Position numbers and translations under genes: made by a program | Assembly (NCBI RefSeq): GCF_050942215.1 | Contig: NZ_CP192056.1 | Span: 992,001 to 1,056,000, forward strand | Length of the DNA stretch: 64,000 bases | From: Sphaerimonospora sp050942215 | GTDB lineage: Bacteria > Actinomycetota > Actinomycetes > Streptosporangiales > Streptosporangiaceae | Reading direction: 5' to 3' | The notes under the pieces: model-generated | Databases searched by the model: none | What the model was told of the DNA's origin: nothing | The model's input: only the letters and a program-made list of their open reading frames with translations | Shown here: positions 44,966-53,981 of the stretch, piece after piece | Layout of the letters: each line of letters opens with the position of its first letter | How positions within the stretch are numbered: the stretch's first letter is position 1

Positions 44966-47900
44966 GTGCCTCGTCTCAGCGTCATCATCCCGATCTACGA
45001 GGTGGAGCCCTACCTCGCCGCCTGCCTGGAGTCGGTGGCCGCCCAGACCTGGCGGGACCTCGAGGCCGTCATGGTCGACGACGGGTCGCGTGACTCCAGT
45101 GCGCTGATCGCCGCCGCCTTCGCCGAGCGCGATCCGCGGTTCCGGCTAATCAGCCAGGAGAACGCCGGGCTGGGGGCGGCTCGCAACACGGGCGTGCGGC
45201 ACGCCACCGGCGAGTTCCTCACGTTCCTCGACAGCGACGACCTGCTGCCGGTCCACGCGCTCGAATACCTGCTCGCCGCCCTGTCGCACACCGGCTCCGA
45301 CCTGGCCACGGGCAACGTGCTGCGCTTCGACGGGCGGCGGGCCCGGCCGTCGGCGCTGCACCGGGCCGTGTTCGCCCGACCGGCCACGGCCACGCACGTC
45401 ACCAGGGAGAACGCGCTGCTGCGCGACCGGCTGGTGACGAACAAGCTGTGGCGAAGGACGTTCTGGGAGGCGGGCGGGTTCGGCTTTCCCGAGGGCGTGC
45501 TGTACGAGGACATCGCGGTGGCGCTGCGTGGCCACTTCCTCGCGAAAAGCGTCGACGTGATGCCGGCGCCCGTCTATCTGTGGCGGGTGCGCGACGGCGG
45601 GAGCCGGTCGATCACCCAGGACAAGACCAGGATCGACCATCTGGAGGACCGGTTCGCCGCGGTGCGCACGGTCCGTACGTTCCTGGGCGAGCATGGCATG
45701 CGGGCGCAGATCGACGCCTGGGATCAGACGGTGCTCGAGACCGACCTGACGAACTTCGTGGACGTGCTCGACCAGGCCGGCGGGGCCTTCCACGACCGGT
45801 TCCTCGAACTCGCCAACCACTACCTCGACGACGTGGCCGCGCCGGTGCTCGACGGGCTGCCCGCGCTGCGCCGGCTGCAGTGGCACCTGATCAGGCAGCG
45901 GCGGCTGGCCGACCTGCTCGACGTCCTGGCATGGGACCGGCGGGTGCCGCCGGACGAGCGGTTCACCCGCCGCATGTGGACGTACCACCTCGACATCCCG
46001 CTTCTGCGTGAACGCGAGCCGAAGGTGCCCGCGGCGGTGTCGCGGGTGCGCGACGAACTCGTCCCGCGCACCCGCGTCGACGCGGTCAGGTGGCAGGACG
46101 GCAGGCTGGTCGTCGAGGGCCGGGCGGCTCCCGACTGCCCCCGGCCGGTCAGGCGCTATCACCAGCAGATCTTCGCGTCACTCGTGCACGAGCGGACCGG
46201 GCGGCGGATCAGGGTTCCGGTCACGGTCGTCCGTACCCGCGTCTCGGCCAAATCCGGCTCTCGGCGCGACTGGGGCGGTTTCCGGCTGGTGATCGACCCG
46301 GGGGCGCCGGGCCGCCGTCCCGGGCTGTGGCACGTCGAGCTACGCGTGATCCACCGGGGCCTGCCGCTGCGGCGCGTGCGGCTGGCCGACTCTCGTGCCG
46401 TCTGGGTGGACCGGGTCGGGCAGCGGAACGTGGGCCCCGATCTCTACGTGGCGCCGCTGCTCACCGAGACCGGGGACCTCGCGCTGCGCACCGAACGTGA
46501 GGTCGCCAGGATCGTCACCCAGAGCGTGCGGGACGGCAGGCTCCGCCTGGTCGGCCGCGCCGTACGCGGGCTCGGCCCGGCACCCTCGCTCCTGGTCACG
46601 CGGCAGCCGGGCGGTGTTCCGCTCTCCTGCCCGGTCGAGGTCGACGGGTGCACCTTCGAGACCGAGGTGGACCTGCGCGACGTCATCGGCCGTGGTCGCC
46701 TCGGGAACGCGGGCGGCCTCGGGAACGCGGGCGGCCTCGGGAACGCGGGCGGCGTGGGGAACGCCCGTCCGGGCGCCGGGACGCCGGGCGAGGAGCCCGC
46801 CGTGTGGCGCGTCGAGGTGCTGACGGCTGACGGGGTCGTCACACCGGTCACCGCCGCCGACGATCTTTCGATCGGCCGGTACGGCACGGCGGGGCGGGAG
46901 ATCGTCGTGCTGCCCGACCCATCGGGCCGCCTGATCCTCCGGGATCAGCCCGTCGCCGCTTTCGCCGACCTCAGCGAGTGGCTGCCCGGCGGTGAGCTGC
47001 TCGTCGAGGGCGGGTTCGCCGTGCCGTGCGGCCCGGCGGCGCTGGTGGTGCGCTCGCTCGATCAGGACGACGTACGGCTCGCGCGGATCGAAGGCGCGGG
47101 CAGCCGGTTCCGGGCGCGGCTGGTCCCCGAGGAGGTCGACTCGGCGGCCGGTCGGCTGCCCCTGCCGCGTGGCAGGTACGGCCTGGCGATCCGGGTCCGT
47201 GACGGGGCGGGCGCCGGCGGAGTCTCGCGTGACCTGCCGATCGAGCTCGACGCCGACGAACCCCTGGTGCACGAGACGGCCCGCCGTACGTTCGAGCTGG
47301 CCGCCGACGGCGACGGTCATGCCGTGCTGACCGTGGGCAGCGACCTGTCGGCGAACGAGCGCGGCAAGACGGCCCAGCGCGAGCTGCGCACGAAGGCGTA
47401 TCCGGCGATGCGCGCCAAACCGCTGCGGCCGGCCGTGCTGTTCAGCGGCCACGGGGGGAGGCGGTTCGCCGGCAGCCCCAGGGCGATCTACGAGGAGCTG
47501 CGGCGGCGCGGGGCGGAGCTGTCGTTCCTGTGCGAGGTGCGCGACGGCCAGGTGGCGCTGCCCGACTCGGTCGAGCCGGTGCGGTCGCGCGGGCGGGAGC
47601 ACTACGAGGCGCTCGCCCGCTGCCGCTATGTCGTCACCGACCACGACCTGCCGCGCTGGTTCGAGCGGCGGACGGATCAGACGGTCGTGCAGACCTGGCA
47701 TGGTCCGCCCACCGCCCTGGCCGCGCCGGAGGAGGGCCGCCGGCCGGTGCACGGCGCCGGGCAGTGGACCCACGTGCTCTCGCCGGGTCCCTGGTGGACA
47801 CCACGACTGCGGGAGACCTTCGGCTTCACCGGTTTCGCCGGTCAGGTGCTGGAGACGGGCCTGCCCTGCGACGACGTCCTGGTCGGCCCCGACGTCCTGC

Positions 47901-48520
47901 TCGGCGCCGATCCCCTGACCGACGCCGAGGGGACGGCCGGCGCTGACTCGGGAGCGGCGGCGGTGGCTGAGGCGAAGCGGTTCGCCAGAGAGCTGGCCAG
48001 GCAACTGGCCAGGCGGCGACTTTTCGGGCGATTGGGCACGCCCGATGGCACCCGGCTCATTCTGTACGTCCCCCCGGATCGGAGCGGCCCCGATCACCGG
48101 GACGGACGGGGGGACCGGGGCGGCGCGCCGCTCGACCTGGAGCGCGTCCGGGCCGCGCTGGGCGACGGCCACCTGCTGCTGGACCTGTGCGTCTCGACCC
48201 ACCCCGATCCGTACGAGCTCTATCTGGCCGCCGACCTCCTGGTGACCGGTCATGCCGGGGCGATGTTCGACTTCGCCGTGACGGGCCGGCCGATGCTGTT
48301 CCACGTCGAGGCGGACGCGAGCGGCAACGGCATCGAGGATCTGCGCCCGGAGGTGCCCGGCCCCGTCCTGCGCACCCCGGACGAGGTGATCGAGGCGATC
48401 CGCGAGGTCGACGAGATCGCCGAGAAGTACGCGAGCGCGCTGGAGGCGTTCGTGGCGAGGTTCCGCCCGCTGGCCGACGGCGCCGCGTCCCGCCGCGTGG
48501 TCGACCTCCTCCTCGGCTGA
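44966..48520 (+). CDS. Fused GT2 glycosyltransferase and CDP-glycerol glycerophosphotransferase-like protein
   Basis: 1,184 residues. The N-terminal GT2 domain (about 1-320) has SVIIPIYEVEPYLAACLESV and FLDSDDLLP. A middle region of beta-rich modules holds an 18-bp-encoded NAGGLG repeat near residue 580. The C-terminal domain (about 800-1184) resembles TagB/TagF: FSGHGGRRFAGSPRAIYEEL, QTWHGPPTA, and VTGHAGAMFDFAVTGRP. The last replaces the usual DYSS by GHAG, so glycerophosphate transfer by this copy is uncertain. The start is GTG 44966. It likely builds a sugar-containing wall polymer at the inner face of the membrane. Confidence 0.85.
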   Translation: MPRLSVIIPIYEVEPYLAACLESVAAQTWRDLEAVMVDDGSRDSSALIAAAFAERDPRFRLISQENAGLGAARNTGVRHATGEFLTFLDSDDLLPVHALEYLLAALSHTGSDLATGNVLRFDGRRARPSALHRAVFARPATATHVTRENALLRDRLVTNKLWRRTFWEAGGFGFPEGVLYEDIAVALRGHFLAKSVDVMPAPVYLWRVRDGGSRSITQDKTRIDHLEDRFAAVRTVRTFLGEHGMRAQIDAWDQTVLETDLTNFVDVLDQAGGAFHDRFLELANHYLDDVAAPVLDGLPALRRLQWHLIRQRRLADLLDVLAWDRRVPPDERFTRRMWTYHLDIPLLREREPKVPAAVSRVRDELVPRTRVDAVRWQDGRLVVEGRAAPDCPRPVRRYHQQIFASLVHERTGRRIRVPVTVVRTRVSAKSGSRRDWGGFRLVIDPGAPGRRPGLWHVELRVIHRGLPLRRVRLADSRAVWVDRVGQRNVGPDLYVAPLLTETGDLALRTEREVARIVTQSVRDGRLRLVGRAVRGLGPAPSLLVTRQPGGVPLSCPVEVDGCTFETEVDLRDVIGRGRLGNAGGLGNAGGLGNAGGVGNARPGAGTPGEEPAVWRVEVLTADGVVTPVTAADDLSIGRYGTAGREIVVLPDPSGRLILRDQPVAAFADLSEWLPGGELLVEGGFAVPCGPAALVVRSLDQDDVRLARIEGAGSRFRARLVPEEVDSAAGRLPLPRGRYGLAIRVRDGAGAGGVSRDLPIELDADEPLVHETARRTFELAADGDGHAVLTVGSDLSANERGKTAQRELRTKAYPAMRAKPLRPAVLFSGHGGRRFAGSPRAIYEELRRRGAELSFLCEVRDGQVALPDSVEPVRSRGREHYEALARCRYVVTDHDLPRWFERRTDQTVVQTWHGPPTALAAPEEGRRPVHGAGQWTHVLSPGPWWTPRLRETFGFTGFAGQVLETGLPCDDVLVGPDVLLGADPLTDAEGTAGADSGAAAVAEAKRFARELARQLARRRLFGRLGTPDGTRLILYVPPDRSGPDHRDGRGDRGGAPLDLERVRAALGDGHLLLDLCVSTHPDPYELYLAADLLVTGHAGAMFDFAVTGRPMLFHVEADASGNGIEDLRPEVPGPVLRTPDEVIEAIREVDEIAEKYASALEAFVARFRPLADGAASRRVVDLLLG
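46698..46765 (+). repeat. 18-bp coding tandem repeat in the 1,184-residue protein
   Basis: GCCTCGGGAACGCGGGCG is repeated at 46698-46715, 46716-46733 and 46734-46751, with a diverged fourth copy to 46765. The unit length is a multiple of three, so the linker can change length without frameshift. It encodes Gly/Asn/Ala/Leu hexapeptides. Confidence 0.9.
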
Positions 48521-48804
48521 CCATAGGGCGCACGGCGAAGGAAGCGGGTCCGCCATGCCGGGACCCCTGGTCTGATCCGGAAGCGGGCGCTATTCTCCTG
48601 GCCATTGCGCGACAGGGGTTCGATGCCGTCGGCGAGCACGGTGTCGAGGCACTGCTCCGATGAATCGAGCCGCGCGGCGTGTCGCGGTGCAGGTGCGCAC
48701 TCCTCCGGCGTTCGCCGGGGCGGGTACCGCCTCTGTCGGCAGCGACGACCTGTGGTTTTCCCACGGTCCGCCGGTCGTCGACGGAGAACCAGAAAGGACC
48801 CCCC

Positions 48805-49770
48805 GTGTTCAAGAGGATCTCGGCTCTGATCGCGGTCGGTGCCACCGCCCTCACCCTGGCCGCCTGCGGCGGTGGCTCCGTATCGGACGAGAACGCGATC
48901 ACCCTGGGCTTCTCCCAAGTAGGCGCCGAGAGCGACTGGCGCACCGCGAACACCCAGTCGATCCACGATTCGGCGCAGAACTGGGGGGTCGAGCTGCACT
49001 TCGCCGAGGGCGATCAGAAGCAGGAGACCCAGATCGAGGCGATGCGCTCGTTCATCGAGCAGAAGGTCGACGTCATCGCGTTCTCGCCGGTGATCGAGTC
49101 CGGCTGGGACGAGGTGCTCAAGGAGGCACGGGACGCGAACATCCCGGTCATTCTCACTGATCGTGCCATCGATTCCGCCGACAAGACGCTGTACAGGACC
49201 TTCCTGGGTTCCGACTTCGTCGAGGAAGGCAGGAAGGCCGGCCGGTGGCTGGCGGAGGAGTTCGCGGGGAGCGGCGGCCCCGTGAACATCGTCGAACTGC
49301 AGGGCACGATCGGCTCGGCCCCGGCCACCGACCGCAAGGCGGGCTTTCAGGAGATCATCTCCGCCGACGCCAAGTTCAAGATCGTAGAATCGCGGACCGC
49401 CAACTTCACCCGCGCGGAGGGGAAGGAGGTCATGGAGGCGATCCTGAGGGACCATCGGGACATCGACGTACTGTTCGCGCACAACGACGACATGGGAATC
49501 GGCGCGATCGAGGCGATCGAGAACGCGGGCAAGGTGCCCGGCAAGGACATCAAGATCGTTACCGTGGACGCGATCAGGGACGGCATGCAGGCCCTGGCCG
49601 ACGGAAAGATCAACTTCATCGTGGAGTGCAGCCCGCTGCTCGGCCCCCAACTCATGGATCTGGCGCAGCGGATCGTCAGGGGCGAGCGGGTGCCGGCCCG
49701 AGTGGTCACCGAGGAGACCACATTCACCCGGGAGCAGGCCGAGGAGGTCCTCTCCACCCGCCAGTACTGA
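48805..49770 (+). CDS. Sugar-binding lipoprotein of the YtfQ type (orphan)
   Basis: 321 residues from GTG 48805, after AGAAAGGA. A lipoprotein signal ends in LTLAACGGG (lipobox Cys). The mature protein has TLGFSQVGAESDWRTANTQS, DVIAFSPVIESGWDEVLKEA and ILTDRAID, close to the galactofuranose-binding YtfQ family as I remember it. No ATPase or permease gene lies nearby, so it either serves a distant transporter or senses a released sugar. The 284 bp upstream contain no gene. Confidence 0.87.
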   Translation: MFKRISALIAVGATALTLAACGGGSVSDENAITLGFSQVGAESDWRTANTQSIHDSAQNWGVELHFAEGDQKQETQIEAMRSFIEQKVDVIAFSPVIESGWDEVLKEARDANIPVILTDRAIDSADKTLYRTFLGSDFVEEGRKAGRWLAEEFAGSGGPVNIVELQGTIGSAPATDRKAGFQEIISADAKFKIVESRTANFTRAEGKEVMEAILRDHRDIDVLFAHNDDMGIGAIEAIENAGKVPGKDIKIVTVDAIRDGMQALADGKINFIVECSPLLGPQLMDLAQRIVRGERVPARVVTEETTFTREQAEEVLSTRQY

Positions 49771-49812
49771 GTCCGCCGCCACCGGCCGAGGCGGAGAGGG
49801 ACGCCTACGCGA

Positions 49813-50430
49813 TCACCTGCCGTGGGAGGAGGCGGAGCCGGCCTCCTGGAAGGCGCCGCCCACGGCGTGGGTGACCAGCGTGGTCAGCACGTGCTTGACC
49901 GACTCCAGCTCCCGCACGTCGCACAGCAGGATCGGCGACGTCGTGTCCAGACCCAGGGCCTTGCGAACCTTGACCGGGTCGTGCCGCCGTGCCCCGTCGA
50001 AGCAGTTGACCGCGACGACGAAGGGGAGACCGCGCTGTTCGAAGTAGTCGACGGCGGGGAAGCAGTCCTGCAGCCGCCGGGTGTCGGCCAGCACGACGGC
50101 ACCCAGGGCCCCCAGCGCCAGTTCGTCCCACATGAACCAGAACCGCTCCTGGCCGGGAGTGCCGAACAGGTAGAGCCACAACCCTTCGCGGATGGTGATC
50201 CGGCCGAAGTCCAGCGCGACGGTAGTGGTGATCTTCGTCTCCACGCCCGACAGGTCGTCCACGCCGGTGCCGCGGTCGCTCAGGAGCTCCTCGGTGTGCA
50301 GGGGACGGATCTCGCTGACCGTGCCCACCATCGTGGTCTTGCCGACCCCGAAGCCGCCGGCCACGAGGATTTTGATGGCCAGGGCAGGCGCGGCTACTCC
50401 CGCCTCCGGCTCAGAGCCTGCGAATACCAT
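49813..50430 (-). CDS. cvnD: Conservon GTPase-like protein CvnD
   Basis: 205 residues. P-loop GGFGVGKTTMVG, switch segment FGTPGQERFWFMWDEL and base-recognition VAVNCFDG define the MglA-like small GTP-binding family of actinobacterial conservons. It overlaps cvnC by 20 bp and is the last gene of a complete cvnABCD set, which in Streptomyces works as a membrane-associated, GPCR-like signalling complex affecting development and antibiotic production (known). Confidence 0.93.
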   Translation of the reverse strand: MVFAGSEPEAGVAAPALAIKILVAGGFGVGKTTMVGTVSEIRPLHTEELLSDRGTGVDDLSGVETKITTTVALDFGRITIREGLWLYLFGTPGQERFWFMWDELALGALGAVVLADTRRLQDCFPAVDYFEQRGLPFVVAVNCFDGARRHDPVKVRKALGLDTTSPILLCDVRELESVKHVLTTLVTHAVGGAFQEAGSASSHGR

Positions 50431-50761
50431 CGAGCACTTCCCTGTAGATCCGTTCGTCTATGGCCTGGGCGGCCGGACGCAGCCGATCGATCACCACGAA
50501 TCCCTCACGCCGCAGGTCGCCGAGGAGCACCCGGGTGACGCTGAGCGGCAGGTTCAGGTGCGCCGCGACGTCCGCCACCGGGACGGGGCGTCGGCACACC
50601 GAGAGGACCGCCATGTGCTCGGGCTGCAGGCCCATCGGTTCGGCCGGCACGTTGACGGCCGTGACGATGTCGGCGACGTCGAAAGTCTCGCCGTCGGCGC
50701 GTGCCCGGCCCCCGGTCAATCCGTAAAGCCGTACCAGTGGTCCCGGATCGTGCGCCGTCAC
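50411..50761 (-). CDS. cvnC: Conservon DUF742 protein CvnC
   Basis: 116 residues with the DUF742 pattern VRLYGLTGGRA at the start, EHMAVLSVCRRPVPVADVAAHLNLPLSVTRVLLGDL (winged-helix-like) and IDERIYREVLDGIRRL at the end. Its ATG overlaps the cvnB stop in ATGA. It has no recognised enzymatic function and probably scaffolds the conservon complex. Confidence 0.92.
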   Translation of the reverse strand: MTAHDPGPLVRLYGLTGGRARADGETFDVADIVTAVNVPAEPMGLQPEHMAVLSVCRRPVPVADVAAHLNLPLSVTRVLLGDLRREGFVVIDRLRPAAQAIDERIYREVLDGIRRL

Positions 50762-51183
50762 TGTCCGGATCCGTTCCAGGTGGGTGCCGGGGTCGCCCCC
50801 CTCGGATTCGCGACGAGATGCTCACCGACCCGCTTGACCAGCAGTGCCATCTCGTAGGTGACCTTGCCGACCTCGCTGTCGGGGCCGGTCAGCACGGCGA
50901 GCCTGGCTCCGTGGCCCGCCGAGGTGATGAAGAGGAATCCCCGCTCCAGCTCGATGATGCTCTGCCGTACGCCGCCCATTCCGAAGTGGCGGCCGGTCCC
51001 CAGGGCGAGGCTGTGGCTTCCAGCCGCGATCGCGGCGAGATGCTCGGTGTCCTCCCTGCTCAACCCATGTGAACCGCCCATCGCCAGTCCGTCGGACGAC
51101 AGCACGATGGCGTGCAAAATGCCGGGAACCCGCCTGGTCAGGTCATCCAGCAGCCAGCTCAGTTCAAACCCCGGGTCCGCCAT
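50758..51183 (-). CDS. cvnB: Conservon roadblock/LC7 protein CvnB
   Basis: 141 residues of the roadblock/LC7 fold: FELSWLLDDLTRRVPGILHAIVLSSDGL at the start, GGVRQSIIELERGFLFIT in the middle. Such proteins pair with MglA-type GTPases, here CvnD. It overlaps cvnA by 20 bp and cvnC by 4 bp. Confidence 0.93.
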   Translation of the reverse strand: MADPGFELSWLLDDLTRRVPGILHAIVLSSDGLAMGGSHGLSREDTEHLAAIAAGSHSLALGTGRHFGMGGVRQSIIELERGFLFITSAGHGARLAVLTGPDSEVGKVTYEMALLVKRVGEHLVANPRGATPAPTWNGSGQ

Positions 51184-53674
51184 ATTCCTGGCTCTCCTTT
51201 CCGTTCCACATGTCCATACGTCGTGCGACCTCGTCGCGTCCTCGCTTCCAGCCCTCCTGCATGGACGTCATGAGTTCGAGCAGCTCCTCCGGGCTCCGGG
51301 TCGACGTTTCCTGCGGCTCCTGCGGCTCTTTGCGCCGCAACTGGGGGGCCAGGCTGGCCTGCCGCACCCGTCTCGGCAGGCCGTCGAGATCGTCGTCCGC
51401 CGCGCCGAGGCCGGAGGGCTCTCCGCGATGGTCGGCGGCCGCACCGGCACCGGGCGTGGTGGGAGCGTGCTCGCGCCAGGTGGGGTCGGCCGGTGCGGAC
51501 GGCTGCCGGGGAGCGTCCCCCGGAAGGTGCGGCGGCACCGATCTCGGCCGGCTCTCCGGACCGGTCGCCGGTACGGACGGGGTCGCGGGAAGGAAGCCGC
51601 CTCGCCGCCGGGCCGGGTCTTCGGTGCGCGGACCGGCGGCCGCGTCCGGCGACACCGGGTTCAGGGCCGGAAGCGGGGCGCGGGCCATGGCCGCCGCCTC
51701 CTCGCGGATCGCTCCGACGACCGTGGCCTGCTCGGCGGCCTCCTCCGGCGCGACGAGCACGCTCGGCGGCAGCATCACGATCGCCGTGGTGCCGGCGTAG
51801 GGAGAAGGCCGCAACACGACCTTGATTCCGTGCCGGGCGGCGAGTCTGGCGACCACGAACAGGCCGAGCCGATCACTGTCGGCAAGATCGAACTCGGGCG
51901 GTTCCGCGAGCCTCGCATTGATCTCCTCGAGGCTGTTCTGGCTCAGGCCGAGCCCTCGGTCCTCGATTTCCAGCGCGAACCCGTTGGCGGCCTCCATGCC
52001 CCGGACCAGCACCGACGTGTTGGGCGGGGAGAAGACGGTGGCGTTCTCGACCAGCTCGGCCACCAGGTGGATGACGTCGGTGACGGCGGCGCCGAGCAGC
52101 AGCGGGGCGCGTGGAGAGCCGATGACGCTGACCCGGGTGTACTCCTCGACTTCGAGCACGGCGCTGCGGGCCACGTCGAGGACCGGTACCGGCTCACTCC
52201 ATCGTCTGCCTGGCACCGCGTCGGAGAGGATGATGAGGTTTTCCGCGTGCCTGCGCATGCGGGTGGTCAGGTGATCCAGGCGGAACAGGTCCTCCAACGT
52301 GTCCGGTTCTTCGACGCGTCGCTCCATCGCGTCCAGCAGGGTGAGCTGCCGGTGGAGCAGCACCTGGCTCCGCCGGGCGAGGTTGAGGAAGACCAGGCCG
52401 ACGCCCCTGCGCAGCTCGGCCTGCCCGACAGCGGCCTCGACCGCGGTACGTCGCACGGCGGCGAAAGCGGCGGCGACCCGGTCGACCTCGAGCGTCTCCG
52501 TGGTCTCGTGAGCGACGGCCTCCTGAGCGCCTGTTTCCTGATTCCGGGGCCCGTGAATCGGGGCCTCGGCCCGCGGGTCCACGTCCTCGCCCCTGCGCAG
52601 TCGTTCGACGAGCCGGGGCAGGTCGACCTCGGCCATCTCCGTGGCTCTCGCCTGGAGACGGCGCAGCTCACTGATCAGGGATCGGCCGAAACGGTAGGAG
52701 ACCACGGCCGACACCGCGACGACGAGCAGGGCCGTGCCCAGCACCAGGCCGATCCGCCACAGGCTCGCCGAGATGAGTTTTCCGCCCTCTGTCTGGAGCC
52801 GGTTCAGCTCCTGCAGGCCATGCTGTTGATGGGCGATGAGGGCGGTCTCGACGGTGTCGTTCCACTCTTCGGCGTTCACCGGCGACCGCCCGCTGAGATT
52901 CCAGCCGAGAACCGCGTCCTCCGCCGCGATCAGCCGCGTGTAGCCCTCGCTCCTGGTGACGGCCAGGTTCAGTGAGCGCAGCTGGGGGCTCATGTCCCGC
53001 TCGGCGTTCTCCAGCGTCATCCGGCGACTGGTGGTCGCCGAGACGAAGGCGGTGTGCTCCCCCGGGGTCATCTTGTCGCGGATGAAGGAGATGGTGAGCA
53101 GGGCGTGCTCCCGGCTCAGGTGCTCGGCGGCCGACAGGTACATCGCCAGGCTGCGGATCATCCGGAACGAGGGCACGTCTGTCAGCGCGTCCGAGCCGAT
53201 GGTCTGCAGATCGCCCAGCCTGATGATCTGGGTGTAGGCGTCGATCACCTGCAGCGGCGTCATGCTCCCGGAGTCCACCGCTGCGCGCACCCGGTCGAGC
53301 TCGTCCAAGGCCTGGGTCAGGTCGCGTACGGCATCCGGGACCGCTCCGGTCGAGTCCTCCAGGCCGAGCGACGCGGTCACGCTTCGCAACCGCTGCCTCG
53401 CGGCGTCGGTGGCTCTGCGCTGTTCCTGTTGATCTTGCCCGCCGCCACCGGCGCCCACTGCGGATTCGACGGCGAGCTGGCGTTCCTCCTGGAGTTGTAC
53501 GACCAGGTTCCGTGTGGGCACACCGACGGCCTGCCACTCGTCGCCGGTCCTGAACAGTCCGAGGATCTCTCCGGCCGAGGAGGCCGCGATCACCGCCCAG
53601 AGCGCGAGCAGCGCGACCAGCGGGGGGACGATGATCCTGAGAATCCTTGTGCGGATCGGCCGGGGGGAACTCAT
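51164..53674 (-). CDS. cvnA: Conservon sensor histidine-kinase-like protein CvnA
   Basis: 836 residues. Two membrane helices (about residues 10-32 and 308-330) bracket an outer nitrate/sulfonate-sensing-like domain. After a HAMP-like segment and a coiled region comes an ATPase domain with HLVAELVENATVFSPPN (N box) and LGLFVVARLAARHGI. The C-terminal 200 residues are Pro-rich and disordered. The phospho-acceptor His is not obvious, as in other CvnA proteins. Four overlapping genes show tight translational coupling. Confidence 0.9.
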   Translation of the reverse strand: MSSPRPIRTRILRIIVPPLVALLALWAVIAASSAGEILGLFRTGDEWQAVGVPTRNLVVQLQEERQLAVESAVGAGGGGQDQQEQRRATDAARQRLRSVTASLGLEDSTGAVPDAVRDLTQALDELDRVRAAVDSGSMTPLQVIDAYTQIIRLGDLQTIGSDALTDVPSFRMIRSLAMYLSAAEHLSREHALLTISFIRDKMTPGEHTAFVSATTSRRMTLENAERDMSPQLRSLNLAVTRSEGYTRLIAAEDAVLGWNLSGRSPVNAEEWNDTVETALIAHQQHGLQELNRLQTEGGKLISASLWRIGLVLGTALLVVAVSAVVSYRFGRSLISELRRLQARATEMAEVDLPRLVERLRRGEDVDPRAEAPIHGPRNQETGAQEAVAHETTETLEVDRVAAAFAAVRRTAVEAAVGQAELRRGVGLVFLNLARRSQVLLHRQLTLLDAMERRVEEPDTLEDLFRLDHLTTRMRRHAENLIILSDAVPGRRWSEPVPVLDVARSAVLEVEEYTRVSVIGSPRAPLLLGAAVTDVIHLVAELVENATVFSPPNTSVLVRGMEAANGFALEIEDRGLGLSQNSLEEINARLAEPPEFDLADSDRLGLFVVARLAARHGIKVVLRPSPYAGTTAIVMLPPSVLVAPEEAAEQATVVGAIREEAAAMARAPLPALNPVSPDAAAGPRTEDPARRRGGFLPATPSVPATGPESRPRSVPPHLPGDAPRQPSAPADPTWREHAPTTPGAGAAADHRGEPSGLGAADDDLDGLPRRVRQASLAPQLRRKEPQEPQETSTRSPEELLELMTSMQEGWKRGRDEVARRMDMWNGKESQEYGGPGV

Positions 53675-53981
53675 AGCAGCCGTCCAGTTTCCGCGCTTGC
53701 TGAGCGCATCTTGCCAGCCGAGCCGACGGCTCTCAGAAGCGCCGTCATGGCTGATGACCGTGTGACCCGAGTACTATGCCAAGGCCTTGGTACGCCAACA
53801 AGAGACGCTGCGGCTTTTATATCCACACGTTATCGCCCAGAATTACGAATTTGCCACCCATTGTCACATGGGGGGCGTGCTACGGAGCACACGTCCCGTG
53901 ACGCGCGGGCCGGCCGGGGTCAAGGATCGACCAAGTGACGGCAATGGGGTCAGCCGAGTCGACGGCGTCAGGTGACCCTCC
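53675..53981. other. Divergent promoter region between cvnA and the polymerase gene
   Basis: No gene is visible. A 12-bp palindrome CCAAGGCCTTGG lies at 53779-53790, followed by an AT-rich island (about 53815-53865) that is likely promoter DNA for cvnA or the downstream gene. No T-run terminator was seen. Confidence 0.5.
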
